A stretch of 64,000 nt of DNA from contig NZ_JBBWUA010000010.1 of the NCBI RefSeq assembly GCF_038181555.1, positions 1-64,000 of the forward strand, read 5' to 3'. The stretch's first letter is position 1. The number at the start of each line of letters is the position of its first letter. This stretch comes from Desulfitobacterium sp038181555. Its GTDB lineage: Bacteria > Bacillota > Desulfitobacteriia > Desulfitobacteriales > Desulfitobacteriaceae. Position numbers and translations under genes: made by a program. Below, piece by piece: positions 52,049-61,256 of the stretch. The notes under the pieces were generated by a model. That model made no database searches. It saw only the letters and a program-made list of their open reading frames with translations, and was not told the origin of the DNA.

Positions 52049-52079
52049 GTTTAAAATTAAGGTTTAAGTGCGTTAATAC

Positions 52080-52128
52080 AAAAGGCCGTTGCAAACGAAC
52101 TAGAATGTTCGCAAGCAACGGCCTTTTT
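52080..52128. terminator. Convergent terminator
   Basis: AAAAGGCCGTTGC and GCAACGGCCTTTTT with an inner GAAC/GTTC stem; A and T runs on both sides. Confidence 0.92.
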
Positions 52129-52134
52129 GAATCC

Positions 52135-53760
52135 TTAGATTTTCTTTAGTTCAAACATATGATTGACTGCTCGATATGCCCCATAAGATCCTGGTCCAAT
52201 GGAAGATCCAGCACCTGGATAAGCACCACCCAGAGGATTCGTTGCGCTAGTACCACTAGCATAGAGACCTTTAATGGGATTCCCATTAACATGAAGGACT
52301 TGGAAATCGGTATTAACCCGTAGTCCACCCCGGGTTCCGAGAGAAGAGGTGGTTAAGCGAGCAACATGATAGGGTGCGGTAATTTTTCCTAGGCAACGAT
52401 TTTTAAGGTCGTTTGCAGCTACGTTGTTATTTTCATAAACCCCTGCGCCACGGCCAAAGTCTTCATCCACGCCAGTTTCGCAGAAGGTATTAAAACGTGC
52501 CACTTCATCTTTAAGAGCTACCGCATCAATGCCATAGTGCTCAGCTAAGGCGTCTAGTGTATCAAAGCTTTCTACAAAATCAGGTTTTTCTTCTTTGCCC
52601 ATGGGCCAAGGTTTTCCGAGCTCTTTAAACCCTTCAGAGAAAATTACGAATCCTGGAATGTTGGCAAATGCAAAAGTCTTCATATCATAAGCAGAGAAGA
52701 CTTCTTTCATAGTGCCATAGCAATGGGATTCATTAGCAAAGCGACGACCACGCTTGTTGACGATCATGGAGTAAGGAGCGAAGGGTCCCCAAGTCCAAAG
52801 GGTTGTACGGTCACGTTCGGTAGCATCTTTAGGAACATAAGCCATACCACCATGGGTTTGGGTCATGCACTCAAGGTCAGCTCCGATAGTCATACCCATT
52901 TTAATAGCATCGCCGGTGTTTGTTTTAACAACCATGCTACCATGTATTGGGGTGCGTAAGAACCTGCGGCACATATTTTCATTACGGTCAAAGCCACCAG
53001 CAGCCATGAGTACCCCAGTTTTTGCATGGACTTTGATTTCCCCGCTGGCAGTTTTTGCTTTAACACCGATAACAGCTCCGGCATCATCGAGAATCAGCTC
53101 AGTTACTTCGGTTTCGAGAAGAATTTTTGCACCGCCTTTTTCAAGTTCGGGTTTGTAGATTTTTTCCCAGAGATCGATAGCAGGAAGGGGGCCATCTCCG
53201 TCGAGATTCTTCCATTGCATGCAACGACGACGATCATCTTGATGGAAGGGGAGTTCGTAAAAGTCCCCTTTACCAGAGTTAGCAACAAATTGGTATCCCC
53301 AGTCTTTTTCGACGTTTTCAAATACTTTGGGAGCATTGCGAATGTAGTCAAGCTTTTGATCATCTGTTGTGTCACCATATACATCGGCTTTTCGCAAATA
53401 TTCGAGGACCTCTTCTTCAGAGAAGTCAGCACCAAGATCCCCAGTGCCTAATTTATGGTTACGAGGTACCCACATGGTGTTACCACCGGACATAATAGTC
53501 GTTCCGCCAATTGAACCCGCTTTTTCGAGAATAATAACACTTTTGCCATTACGAAGTGCTTCAACAGCCCCGAAAACACCAGTACCTGAGCCTACAAGTA
53601 CCATATCTGCCTCATGATCCCATGTGATTGCATCAGTTGATTTTCCAGCATCAGATGCACCAGATGCAGTGCTGCAACCGGTTAAGGTTGCTGCTACAAG
53701 TGCAGTTGTCCCAAGTGCAGCCTTCGATAAGAAACTACGGCGATTCATTGAGTTACTCAT
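52135..53760 (-). CDS. Tat-exported FAD-binding lipoprotein (fumarate reductase/KsdD-like)
   Basis: A 541-residue flavoprotein of the fumarate reductase/succinate dehydrogenase flavoprotein family. The signal has NRRSFLS (Tat) and the lipobox TLTGCS near residue 29, so it is placed on the outer face of the membrane. FAD binding: MVLVGSGTGVFGAVEALRNG near residue 53, GGNTMWVP, and the C-terminal GGAYPGAGSSIGPGSYGAYRA. It has no CxxCH, so a separate electron donor is needed. Desulfitobacterium genomes hold many such enzymes for varied electron acceptors. The substrate is unknown. Divergently transcribed from the LysR gene. Confidence 0.9.
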   Translation of the reverse strand: MSNSMNRRSFLSKAALGTTALVAATLTGCSTASGASDAGKSTDAITWDHEADMVLVGSGTGVFGAVEALRNGKSVIILEKAGSIGGTTIMSGGNTMWVPRNHKLGTGDLGADFSEEEVLEYLRKADVYGDTTDDQKLDYIRNAPKVFENVEKDWGYQFVANSGKGDFYELPFHQDDRRRCMQWKNLDGDGPLPAIDLWEKIYKPELEKGGAKILLETEVTELILDDAGAVIGVKAKTASGEIKVHAKTGVLMAAGGFDRNENMCRRFLRTPIHGSMVVKTNTGDAIKMGMTIGADLECMTQTHGGMAYVPKDATERDRTTLWTWGPFAPYSMIVNKRGRRFANESHCYGTMKEVFSAYDMKTFAFANIPGFVIFSEGFKELGKPWPMGKEEKPDFVESFDTLDALAEHYGIDAVALKDEVARFNTFCETGVDEDFGRGAGVYENNNVAANDLKNRCLGKITAPYHVARLTTSSLGTRGGLRVNTDFQVLHVNGNPIKGLYASGTSATNPLGGAYPGAGSSIGPGSYGAYRAVNHMFELKKI

Positions 53761-53819
53761 TTTACATCTTCTCCTTTACCACTTTCGCAGAGTTAAACTA
53801 CTTTTAGTCTTTTTTCTAC

Positions 53820-53837
53820 ACAATCTACCTAGATTGT
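53820..53837. promoter_or_regulatory. Inverted repeat in flavoprotein promoter region
   Basis: ACAATCTA, CC, TAGATTGT: exact 8-bp arms 60 bases upstream of the flavoprotein gene; candidate LysR-type activator site. Confidence 0.5.
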
Positions 53838-53896
53838 ACAAAACTTTACAATTTACATGATAACAATTATAATTATTAAGTACAAACAAATCAATT

Positions 53897-53910
53897 TTGC
53901 AATATTGCAA
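53897..53910. promoter_or_regulatory. Palindrome near LysR start
   Basis: TTGCAATATTGCAA is a perfect 14-bp palindrome 28 bases before the LysR ATG; candidate autoregulatory site. Confidence 0.5.
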
Positions 53911-53937
53911 CTTTCAGTTGAAGGTCGGTGGGTAATA

Positions 53938-54846
53938 ATGGATATTAGACAGATTCATTATTTTGTTGAAACAGCAAAATACGGAAGCTTTTCCCGTGCC
54001 GCTAAAGGATTATTTGTTTCTCATCAGGCTCTTAGTAAATCCATTAGCCTATTGGAGAAGGAGTATCAATGTCAACTTTTTATTCGCATGAATAATCGCT
54101 TGGTCCTTTCTGATGCAGGTCAGCAAGCTTTACCCCGTGCTAAGAAGCTGTTAGAGTCTTATCGTGAGCTTGATCATTCCTTCAAGAAGTTAGCAGAGGC
54201 TGAGAAGGGGGTTTTTAGGGTGGCGGTTGCCCATAATGTGCTGACTCTTCTCAAGATCGATATGTTTAATGAGTATAGTCTTAAGTATCCGCAGCTCAAG
54301 CCGGATTTTATAGAATTACCTGACAAAATCGTGGATATCTATATAGAAGCGGACCAGGTTGACGTTTGCTTTAATATCAACACCTTGCCTAACCAAGAGG
54401 ACTATGAATCGATCTTGCTTTTGGAAAGCGAGCTTTGTGTTTTTGATACTAAAGAGGAACAGCACTCAAAAGGTGGGAATTTTGCCCAATTAGAGGAATT
54501 GAAGAATAAGAAAATTGTGATGCAGGGTGATTGGTATAAAGCCTTTGATATCCTGATGAAGGATGCCCAGGCTGAACAAATTGGCTTGAATGATGTTTTA
54601 AAAACTGCGGATACGGCACTAACAGTGGAAATGATGTCTTTACCTGGATATGTATCAGTGGCTCCCTATGCCTTTTTTGGTATACGCAAGAATTGTTGCG
54701 AAAGGGCAGTACCTTTTAGGCCTTCTCTCCCTTGGAATGTTTATCTGAGCTATAAGAAGTATAAGGTGTTACCGAAACCCGTCGAGAAGTTTATTGATAA
54801 TCTCAAGCGCAGTTATCCTGTGCAGAACCGCCTTGCTCCTAGGTAA
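53938..54846 (+). CDS. LysR-family transcriptional regulator
   Basis: A 302-residue LysR regulator. The N-terminal winged helix is MDIRQIHYFVETAKYGSFSRAAKGLFVSHQALSKSISLLEKEY; a periplasmic-binding-type effector domain follows. ATG 53938 has GGTGGG upstream; a frame starting at 53857 is not supported by a Shine-Dalgarno. It faces the Tat flavoprotein across a 177-base gap with two inverted repeats, so it probably controls that gene and itself in response to the enzyme's substrate. Confidence 0.93.
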   Translation: MDIRQIHYFVETAKYGSFSRAAKGLFVSHQALSKSISLLEKEYQCQLFIRMNNRLVLSDAGQQALPRAKKLLESYRELDHSFKKLAEAEKGVFRVAVAHNVLTLLKIDMFNEYSLKYPQLKPDFIELPDKIVDIYIEADQVDVCFNINTLPNQEDYESILLLESELCVFDTKEEQHSKGGNFAQLEELKNKKIVMQGDWYKAFDILMKDAQAEQIGLNDVLKTADTALTVEMMSLPGYVSVAPYAFFGIRKNCCERAVPFRPSLPWNVYLSYKKYKVLPKPVEKFIDNLKRSYPVQNRLAPR

Positions 54847-54852
54847 CAGAAG

Positions 54853-54897
54853 AGCCTGCGTTAAAAATCTTCAGACAGAAGATTATTGCGCAGGCTT
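54853..54897. terminator. Convergent terminator
   Basis: AGCCTGCG and CGCAGGCT with an inner ATCTTC/GAAGAT stem, followed by TTCTC. Confidence 0.8.
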
Positions 54898-54906
54898 TCT
54901 CTATAG

Positions 54907-56088
54907 CTACTCTTTGATTAAAGGAGAAGATGACACTTCTTCATTTTCGCGAGGGCGTCTGGGAGGCTTAGGTCCGAAGAACTGATAATAATGGCACTCC
55001 AAGCGGCCATTGTAGAGCTTTCTGCTTTTATCCCAGCGGCGACCGATCAGAAGCTCAGGATGCTTGTCTGTTGTGATCATATGCAAGGACCAGGTCTCTA
55101 ACTGTTTGAAGGTTTCACCCAGGTCGCGATAGAGTTGTTTAACCTCTTCTTCTTCACCTAAGCGTTCCCCGTATGGGGGATTCGTGATGATATGACCATA
55201 TTGAAAACGAGAGCGGACTTCAGCGGCAGGTAGGCGTTGAAAGAAGATTTTATCGGTAAGTCCGGCATCCTCGCAATGAGCTCGGGCTAGCTGGAGGGCT
55301 TTGGAATCGATATCCGAACCGTAAATATGGAGCTCCTGATCCCGCTTATAAAGATCTTCAGCCTCTTCGCGAGCTTCTTGCCACAATTTCTCCTTAATCG
55401 TGGGCCAAGTCTCGGCGACGAATTCACGCTTAAGACCGGGTGCACGATTTAGGGCGATCATAGCAGCCTCGATCGGAATCGTACCTGTGCCGCAGCAAGG
55501 GTCGATTAAGGCGCGATCTGCCTTCCAGTAGCTAAGGTTTATCATAGCTGAGGCTAAGGTTTCCTTCAAAGGAGCTTGACCTGCTAGCTTACGATAGCCG
55601 CGCTTATGTAGTCCGGCACCGGAGGTGTCGATGGTTAAAGTGGCAATGTCCTTTAACAAAGCGACCTCGATCTTGTACTTGGGACCGGTTTCTTTAAACC
55701 AACTGATGCCGTAAACCTCTTTCAGCCGTTCGACGATTGCCTTTTTGACGATGGCTTGACAATCAGAAATGCTAAAAAGCTTCGACTTGATAGATTTTCC
55801 CTCCACGGGGAATTCAGCATCGATGGGTAGCCATTGTTCCCAGGGGAGGGCTTTGGTTTGTTGGAAGAGCTCTTCAAAGGTCAGCGCTTTGAATTCGCCC
55901 ATTTTTAGGAGCACACGCTCTGCTGAACGCAACCAAAGATTACTTCGACAAACTCCTAGTTCATTGGCCATAAAGGTAATCTTGCCGTTTTCAACTTTCG
56001 TATCTGTATAGCCAAGATTATGGAGCTCTCGATTCACTATAGCTTCAATGCCAAAGGCGCTGGTGGCAATTAGTTCGATTTTAGCCAA
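54907..56088 (-). CDS. THUMP-domain rRNA methyltransferase (RlmL-like)
   Basis: A 393-residue class I RNA methyltransferase: an N-terminal THUMP RNA-binding domain (residues 1-160) and a Rossmann methyltransferase domain with the SAM site DPCCGTGTIPIEAAMIA near residue 195 and the catalytic NPPYGERLG near residue 298. It is like the N-terminal half of RlmL, which makes m2G2445 in 23S rRNA; in Firmicutes it stands alone. TTG 56088 follows AAGGGTGAT at good spacing; an ATG at 56106 overlaps this site. The C-terminal tail KPPRRPRENEE is basic then acidic. Confidence 0.92.
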   Translation of the reverse strand: MAKIELIATSAFGIEAIVNRELHNLGYTDTKVENGKITFMANELGVCRSNLWLRSAERVLLKMGEFKALTFEELFQQTKALPWEQWLPIDAEFPVEGKSIKSKLFSISDCQAIVKKAIVERLKEVYGISWFKETGPKYKIEVALLKDIATLTIDTSGAGLHKRGYRKLAGQAPLKETLASAMINLSYWKADRALIDPCCGTGTIPIEAAMIALNRAPGLKREFVAETWPTIKEKLWQEAREEAEDLYKRDQELHIYGSDIDSKALQLARAHCEDAGLTDKIFFQRLPAAEVRSRFQYGHIITNPPYGERLGEEEEVKQLYRDLGETFKQLETWSLHMITTDKHPELLIGRRWDKSRKLYNGRLECHYYQFFGPKPPRRPRENEEVSSSPLIKE

Positions 56089-56414
56089 GCTGGTATCACC
56101 CTTCATTCAATAAATTCTTCTTCTATCATAATGACTGAAACGCAGAAAGGCAAGTCAAGCACATTTATTTGGGTAATTTATAAAGTAGGAATTCGCTTGT
56201 CAACTAACGCAAATCCAGATAGGATAAGCATAGGGTAATACAGGGGTATAACAGACTACGGCAGGGATAAGATAGAGCATTGCGACGATAAGACAGAGCA
56301 CAAAATATATGAGACAGAGCACTAAGTAGATAAACACAGAGTAGTAGTACGGGGCTAAAACAGTGTATAGCGAAGATAAGCTTACAGCACCACGTGTACA
56401 AAGGAGGAAATACA
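56089..56414 (+). other. 326-base intergenic region with degenerate GATAAG-type repeats
   Basis: Between two divergent genes. The stretch 56219-56345 is purine-rich and carries several imperfect copies of GATAAGACAGAGCA. No gene is supported. It ends in AAAGGAGG, the Shine-Dalgarno of the CPBP gene. Confidence 0.55.
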
Positions 56415-57080
56415 GTGTCCAATATGGAGGACGATCATCATCAGCTTCAGCAGGAGACTCAACTTCAGCAGGAGACCCAGCTTCGAGCGGCTCTACTTCC
56501 TTCTTTTTGGCTTACGCAGCTTTTGCTCTTGATTCCCGGAGGAGGACTCTTTTGGCTATTCTATCTTCGGAAGGGCTACACTTTACAGAATTTCTTCTCT
56601 TGGGATAATGCTGTGGGTATTTGGATTCTAGGAACTGCAGTGGCGATTTTGGGAATGGGCATTCAACTCGTCGCATGGCGAGTTTTTCCGGTGGATGCTT
56701 TCGATGACGGGGGAGTAAATCGGCTCTTATTGGAGTTGCCAACCTCGACTCTCGGCCCCATGTTTTTGGTCGGTGCCTTCTCGGAGGAGCTTTTGGTGCG
56801 TGGAGTGGTTCAAACAGGCCTTAGCACAGCATTCGGACCGATCCAAGGGATCTTTTTCACTAGTCTCTTATTTACTGCCATGCATATGCGCTATCTGAAA
56901 AAACCGGTTCTTATGAGTGGGGTATTTCTCATCAGTTTGATCCTATGTTCGCTCTACGGCTTGACCGGCACCCTTTGGGCCACGGTCTGGGCTCATTTTC
57001 TCTACAATTTGGGAGCCTCCATCTTAGCCAAAAAGTACTATCTGCCCTTTCTACAAACCAGCCAAACGCCCGAAGATTAG
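56415..57080 (+). CDS. CPBP-family intramembrane protease
   Basis: A 221-residue membrane protease of the CPBP (CAAX-like, type II) family. The motif SEELLVRGVVQTGL (EExxxR type) near residue 127, FTSLLFTAMH near 155 and the WATVWAHFLYNLG box near residue 195 hold the expected Glu, His and Asn/His residues. GTG 56415 follows AAAGGAGG by seven bases. The N terminus has an imperfect repeat, QLQQET twice, encoded by an 18-bp direct repeat. Confidence 0.88.
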   Translation: MSNMEDDHHQLQQETQLQQETQLRAALLPSFWLTQLLLLIPGGGLFWLFYLRKGYTLQNFFSWDNAVGIWILGTAVAILGMGIQLVAWRVFPVDAFDDGGVNRLLLELPTSTLGPMFLVGAFSEELLVRGVVQTGLSTAFGPIQGIFFTSLLFTAMHMRYLKKPVLMSGVFLISLILCSLYGLTGTLWATVWAHFLYNLGASILAKKYYLPFLQTSQTPED

Positions 57081-57165
57081 AGTCAATTGACAAACATTCC
57101 CTCTATAAGTCTTTGCCTAGCCTAAGGTATAATTAAGAAAAGAGGTACAAGATGAGGGGGATTTA

Positions 57166-57441
57166 ATGTTTAGTCAAATGATGCTACCCGGTCTATTGCT
57201 GGCCATTGGCTTTGCTGGATTGATATGGTGGATTTTAGAGCACTTTACCTCATTAAACCCCTCGAAGATCGATGGAATTGCTGTAGTTGGTGGATTGGCC
57301 GTGTCCTTTATCATCTCATTAAGCATGCGAGGTCTCCTGAGTCAACCGATTCAGGTCGTTTCGGCAGTGTTCGTTCTTGTCTTTAGTTATGGATTTGTTC
57401 AATGGCAACAGCGGCGGAAAATGACCCGTGATCAACAGTAG
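57166..57441 (+). CDS. Small membrane protein, unknown
   Basis: A 91-residue protein with three predicted hydrophobic helices (residues 6-24, 36-54, 61-79) and a basic C terminus (QQRRKMTRDQQ). A TATAAT lies at 57128-57133. No family recognised. It is 85 bases from the CPBP gene and may share its transcript. Confidence 0.6.
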   Translation: MFSQMMLPGLLLAIGFAGLIWWILEHFTSLNPSKIDGIAVVGGLAVSFIISLSMRGLLSQPIQVVSAVFVLVFSYGFVQWQQRRKMTRDQQ

Positions 57442-57524
57442 GTTAGTGGGGATCACTTTTGGATGACAAGATGATCTGCATAAGGGATAAGATAATTTGT
57501 ATTAGAAGTATTCAGATACACGAA

Positions 57525-57577
57525 CAAAAAAGAGCAAGGCCATCTGAGCTGAACCCAGCTCAAATCCTTGCTCTTTT
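57525..57577. terminator. Terminator between small membrane gene and DUF1540 gene
   Basis: AAAAAAGAGCAAGG and CCTTGCTCTTTT with an inner GAGCT/AGCTC stem; A run and T run on both sides. Confidence 0.9.
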
Positions 57578-57633
57578 CTGTTTTAAAAGGGTTTTGGCAA
57601 CTCAGGATGGAATAATCATTTATTGTCGAATGA

Positions 57634-57816
57634 TTACTTCAAGGTCCCATTAGGAACGAAGGTTGCGCAGTCGGTCATTTCAGAGGTTTTAGCATTGGGA
57701 GCTTGAACTTCGATTTCTTGAGCATAACAGTGGTCATTTCCCCAATAATGGCAGCTGTTCACTACACATTTGACTCCTTGAAGATGGGAACTTATTTTGT
57801 CAATTCGTCCAGGCAT
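57634..57816 (-). CDS. DUF1540-family Cys-rich small protein
   Basis: A 60-residue protein with VKCVVNSCHYWGNDHCYAQEI and TDCATF, the four-cysteine pattern of DUF1540. Zinc or redox binding is likely. ATG 57816 lies eight bases after AAAGGAGG; ATG 57822 is too close. Common in spore-formers; some members are spore-associated. Function unknown. Confidence 0.85.
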   Translation of the reverse strand: MPGRIDKISSHLQGVKCVVNSCHYWGNDHCYAQEIEVQAPNAKTSEMTDCATFVPNGTLK

Positions 57817-57946
57817 TAGCATGTCCTCCTTTTTTCTCAGGCATTAATACACGCCTGATACACTACATAATCTCCCACAAAGTTTATTTTTTATGAGAAG
57901 AAAATATTAGCTGAAGGAAATTTTAGATATTTGAGGTGGAAGAATT

Positions 57947-60298
57947 TTGGGCAAGACCTTACTTGTTGCCGAGAAACCCTCCCAAGCCAGAGAATATGCC
58001 AAGACTCTTGGCGTAAAGGGCAAAGGAGAAGGATATTTTGCGAATGAAGAGTACATCATTTCCTGGTGTATTGGTCATCTCTTTGAGCTGAAGTCTCCCG
58101 AGACCTATATGGATCTCGATAAGGTTGGCAAGCGTTGGGGTATCCACCGCCTACCGGTACTACCGCAGGTAGGGGAATTTAAGCACGGTTTAAAGCTCAG
58201 CACCCAAAAGCAATTTAAGGTATTGGAACGTCTTCTTAAATCGCAGGAGATTGAACAGGTTATCTGTGGGACTGACGCCGACCGCGAGGGACAGTTGCTT
58301 TTCCAAGAGGTTTGGGATGCGGTTGGCTGCCAGAAGCCGCTTTTTCGGCTCTGGATTTCGTCCTTGACCCAAGAGGCTATACGCGAGGGTATGGCGAAAT
58401 TGCGCCCCTTTCACGAAGTAGAGGGCCTGGCGCAGGCAGGCTATGGGCGCTCCTATGGGGACTGGGATTTCGGGATGAATTTGACGGAAGGATTTAGCGC
58501 CCTTTTTGGTAGCTTTGATCCGATCAGAAAAAAACCCAATGTGATCTCCATGGGTCGAGTACAGACTCCGACCTTAGCCCTTGTTGTGGAACGAGAGTGG
58601 TCTATTCAGAACTTTGTACCCGTTTCCTATGTGGAGATTGAAGCAGAGTTTACAAGTGATAAGGGCATTTACAAAGGAAAATGGTTTGATCCGGCTGCAA
58701 AAAAGTCGCGAACAAGCAAAGGTCAAGCTAAGAGCCCAGAGGATAACCAGGAACAAGAGAAATCCTCCTTAGACTTAGCTCGGGGAAATGAGATCATCGA
58801 CAAGGTTCAAGGGAAAATGGGAAAGGTCCATTCGATAAAAGAGAAGGAGAGCATGGAGCATCATCCTTTGCTGTTTGATTTAACATCTTTGACAGTTGCA
58901 GCTTCTAAACGCTATGGCTTTGGAGCGGAGAAGGTGCTAAAGATTGCGCAATCCCTCTACGAGAAGAAAGCGATTACTTATCCCAGAACGGATTGTAATT
59001 TCTTGCCCCCCGATTTATTACCTAAGCTTAAAGCACATGTACAGGCACTGCAGAACGGACCCTATGGGCAGTGGGCCGAGAAAGCTTTGGCCCTGCCTCT
59101 TCCCAAAGGGAAACGGGTCATCAATGAGATTACGGCTCACCATGCGATTATCCCAACCACGGAAAAGGTTGGCTCAAACTTAAGTCCGGATGAGGTAAAG
59201 ATCTGGGAAATGATTGTGTTGCGGTTCCTAACCATCTGGTTTCCGTCGGCCCGCTACGCAGAAAAAGAGATCGTCACAGTAGTGGATAGCGAGTCGTTTA
59301 TGACCAAGGGAAGGGTTTTACTGGAGGCGGGCTGGAAAGAGGTTGAAAGCTCAGCAAAGCATCCGGCTTCCTCAGGCAAGAGCAAGGACGAAAAAGAAAA
59401 CGATGACCAACCGTCTGGGCTACTTCCCAATATGCTTAAGGATGACGAGGTTTTAGCCAAAAGCTGTCAGGCTCTCCAGAAGGAAACCAAACCACCGAAA
59501 CGCTATACCCAAGGGGATTTGATCAAAGCCATGGAAGGTGCCGGTAAAGAGATTGAAGACGAGATGCTGCGTCAACAATTAAAAGGTAAAGGCTTAGGAA
59601 CTGTGGCCACCCGGGCAGCGATCATTGAAAACCTTTTAGATCGGGAATATCTGGTTCAACAACAGAAGGTTCTCGCACCTACAGAAAAGGGTGTCGAGCT
59701 AATCGGCTTGATAAAAGAACGCTTGCCACAGGCACAGTTGTTAATCAGTGCGGAAATGACCGGACAAATGGAATATGAATTGGCGCAGGTGGAGCGGGGT
59801 GAAATTCCCTTAAGCCACTATATGTCAAGGGTAGAACAAGCCATACGCAATATTATTGAAGAATTGCGTCGCTTTGAATCCACCTATGGGAAAAAGCCTA
59901 TTGCTTTTGGGGGAGATACAAAAAAAGGAATGCATAGTGAGAGGGCAACGAACATAAAGAGTACTCTACCGGAAAAAGAGCCTTTAAAGGGACAGGTGGT
60001 TGAAGTGCTGGGGATTTGTCCGAGCTGTGGCGGTGGAGTCGTCGAACGGGAAAAGGGCTATGGCTGTCAGAACTGGCAAACGGGATGTCCGTTCATAGTT
60101 TGGAAAAATTCAATCTGCGGGAAAGTACTAACCCCCACTCAAGTAAAAAGTCTCTTAGATAAGGGAAAAACTCCCTTGATTCAAGGATTTCGCTCCAAGA
60201 CCGGAAAGAGCTTTCAGGCCTATCTGGTTTGGGAAAACCCTTCAACTGGAAAGCTGCGCTTTGAATTTGAGAAGAAAGGCGATATAGGGAGAAGGTGA
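57947..60298 (+). CDS. topB: DNA topoisomerase III
   Basis: A 783-residue type IA topoisomerase that separates linked single strands. The Toprim domain starts LLVAEKPSQAREYAKTLG and has CGTDADREGQLL near residue 107. The catalytic Tyr lies in KAITYPRTDCN near residue 345. A Lys/Asp/Glu-rich insert (residues 465-485) precedes KRYTQGDLIKAMEGAGKEI. The C terminus has one zinc-finger-like CPSCGG ... GCQNWQTGC motif. TTG start at 57947 behind GAGGTGG. No conjugation genes are adjacent, so a chromosomal role is likely. Confidence 0.95.
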   Translation: MGKTLLVAEKPSQAREYAKTLGVKGKGEGYFANEEYIISWCIGHLFELKSPETYMDLDKVGKRWGIHRLPVLPQVGEFKHGLKLSTQKQFKVLERLLKSQEIEQVICGTDADREGQLLFQEVWDAVGCQKPLFRLWISSLTQEAIREGMAKLRPFHEVEGLAQAGYGRSYGDWDFGMNLTEGFSALFGSFDPIRKKPNVISMGRVQTPTLALVVEREWSIQNFVPVSYVEIEAEFTSDKGIYKGKWFDPAAKKSRTSKGQAKSPEDNQEQEKSSLDLARGNEIIDKVQGKMGKVHSIKEKESMEHHPLLFDLTSLTVAASKRYGFGAEKVLKIAQSLYEKKAITYPRTDCNFLPPDLLPKLKAHVQALQNGPYGQWAEKALALPLPKGKRVINEITAHHAIIPTTEKVGSNLSPDEVKIWEMIVLRFLTIWFPSARYAEKEIVTVVDSESFMTKGRVLLEAGWKEVESSAKHPASSGKSKDEKENDDQPSGLLPNMLKDDEVLAKSCQALQKETKPPKRYTQGDLIKAMEGAGKEIEDEMLRQQLKGKGLGTVATRAAIIENLLDREYLVQQQKVLAPTEKGVELIGLIKERLPQAQLLISAEMTGQMEYELAQVERGEIPLSHYMSRVEQAIRNIIEELRRFESTYGKKPIAFGGDTKKGMHSERATNIKSTLPEKEPLKGQVVEVLGICPSCGGGVVEREKGYGCQNWQTGCPFIVWKNSICGKVLTPTQVKSLLDKGKTPLIQGFRSKTGKSFQAYLVWENPSTGKLRFEFEKKGDIGRR

Positions 60299-60433
60299 CA
60301 ATTGACATTAATTTTGCTAAGATAAATTTAGATTAGAAAATGCTTTTTTTCTATAGAAGTGGAAAAAAAGCATACTCATTCGAATAAAATGAAGCAGGCT
60401 ACCTTTGCTGTAGACATGAAGGGGGGAGAGAAT

Positions 60434-61138
60434 ATGGGAAGTAGCTGGGAAAGTATCGCTGTTGCTATTGTTATTATCCTCTTATTCTATTTTGGAAAGC
60501 GTTATGCCCCTCAAATCAAAGAGAATCAAAAACGAGTCAAAGTAAAACAACCCAAAGAGGAAAGTAAAGCCTTGGAAATGATTCTATCGAAAAAGGAAAA
60601 TAAAGTTACCCAATCGAGGGCTTCTCATACATCAAGTACAGTGGCTAGCCTTGTTCTGCATCCCCACACCTTTGAGCGAGCCAAAAGAGAGTATTTACAA
60701 CATGCACAGCGCTTTTTGGGTGCCTATGAGCTGTTATATTTATCCTGCTATGGAAATTTAGGCGGAGAAAGAAAAGTGCAGTTATTAAAGAATTGGGAGG
60801 AAGGAATCCTCAGCACAGACGCTCCTAATTTTATTCTGGCATGGAATACATGCGTTCAAAAACATTGTGGTAGGAATTTTTACAGCAAAGGAAATCCTAA
60901 AGGCAATACAATGGGAAATTCTAAGGAAAAAATTGATTATGAAGTGGTGGATCTGATTCTCCAAGATTGGCTTAAGCTTTTGCTCAAATGGGGACTTCAT
61001 CGGGAACCCAGAGGGTATACCCAGTCTGAGTTGCAGGGGGGGGAACCCTTAGGAGCTACAGAACTAAATTATTACTGGCTACTTAATGGAGAGGTTCTCG
61101 AAGAAGGGCAACTAAAAGCACAATCTTCGGGACAATAA
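60434..61138 (+). CDS. Membrane-anchored protein, unknown
   Basis: A 234-residue protein with one N-terminal helix (residues 8-21) and a soluble domain. Residues 165-180 hold a Gly-Asn-Lys repeat (GNPKGNTMGNSKEK). The rest is helical with conserved-looking Trp and Leu positions. ATG 60434 has GGGGGGAGAG upstream; a frame starting at 60359 is not supported. Terminator follows. I do not recognise the family. Confidence 0.65.
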   Translation: MGSSWESIAVAIVIILLFYFGKRYAPQIKENQKRVKVKQPKEESKALEMILSKKENKVTQSRASHTSSTVASLVLHPHTFERAKREYLQHAQRFLGAYELLYLSCYGNLGGERKVQLLKNWEEGILSTDAPNFILAWNTCVQKHCGRNFYSKGNPKGNTMGNSKEKIDYEVVDLILQDWLKLLLKWGLHREPRGYTQSELQGGEPLGATELNYYWLLNGEVLEEGQLKAQSSGQ

Positions 61139-61151
61139 GCTCCGGGGTAGT

Positions 61152-61185
61152 AAAAAAGATGTTGATTAAAATCAACATCTTTTTG
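61152..61185 (+). terminator. Terminator
   Basis: AAAAGATGTTGAT, TAAA, ATCAACATCTTTTT. Confidence 0.9.
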
Positions 61186-61210
61186 TTCTTGACAGGTAAA
61201 GAATCTCATA

Positions 61211-61238
61211 GGAAACTATAGATACTGATATAGTTTCC
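61211..61238. promoter_or_regulatory. TetR-type operator
   Basis: GGAAACTATA, eight bases, TATAGTTTCC: exact 10-bp arms, 18 bases before the TetR start and inside the likely promoter (TTGACA at 61189-61194). Expected autorepression site. Confidence 0.7.
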
Positions 61239-61256
61239 GCAGGGGAGGAGAAATAT

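Noticed and set aside
57459..57653. Possible 64-residue gene starting at a TTG
   Set aside because: It reads through a strong terminator hairpin and has no ribosome site; its repeated ICIR segment comes from a GATAAGAT-type DNA repeat.
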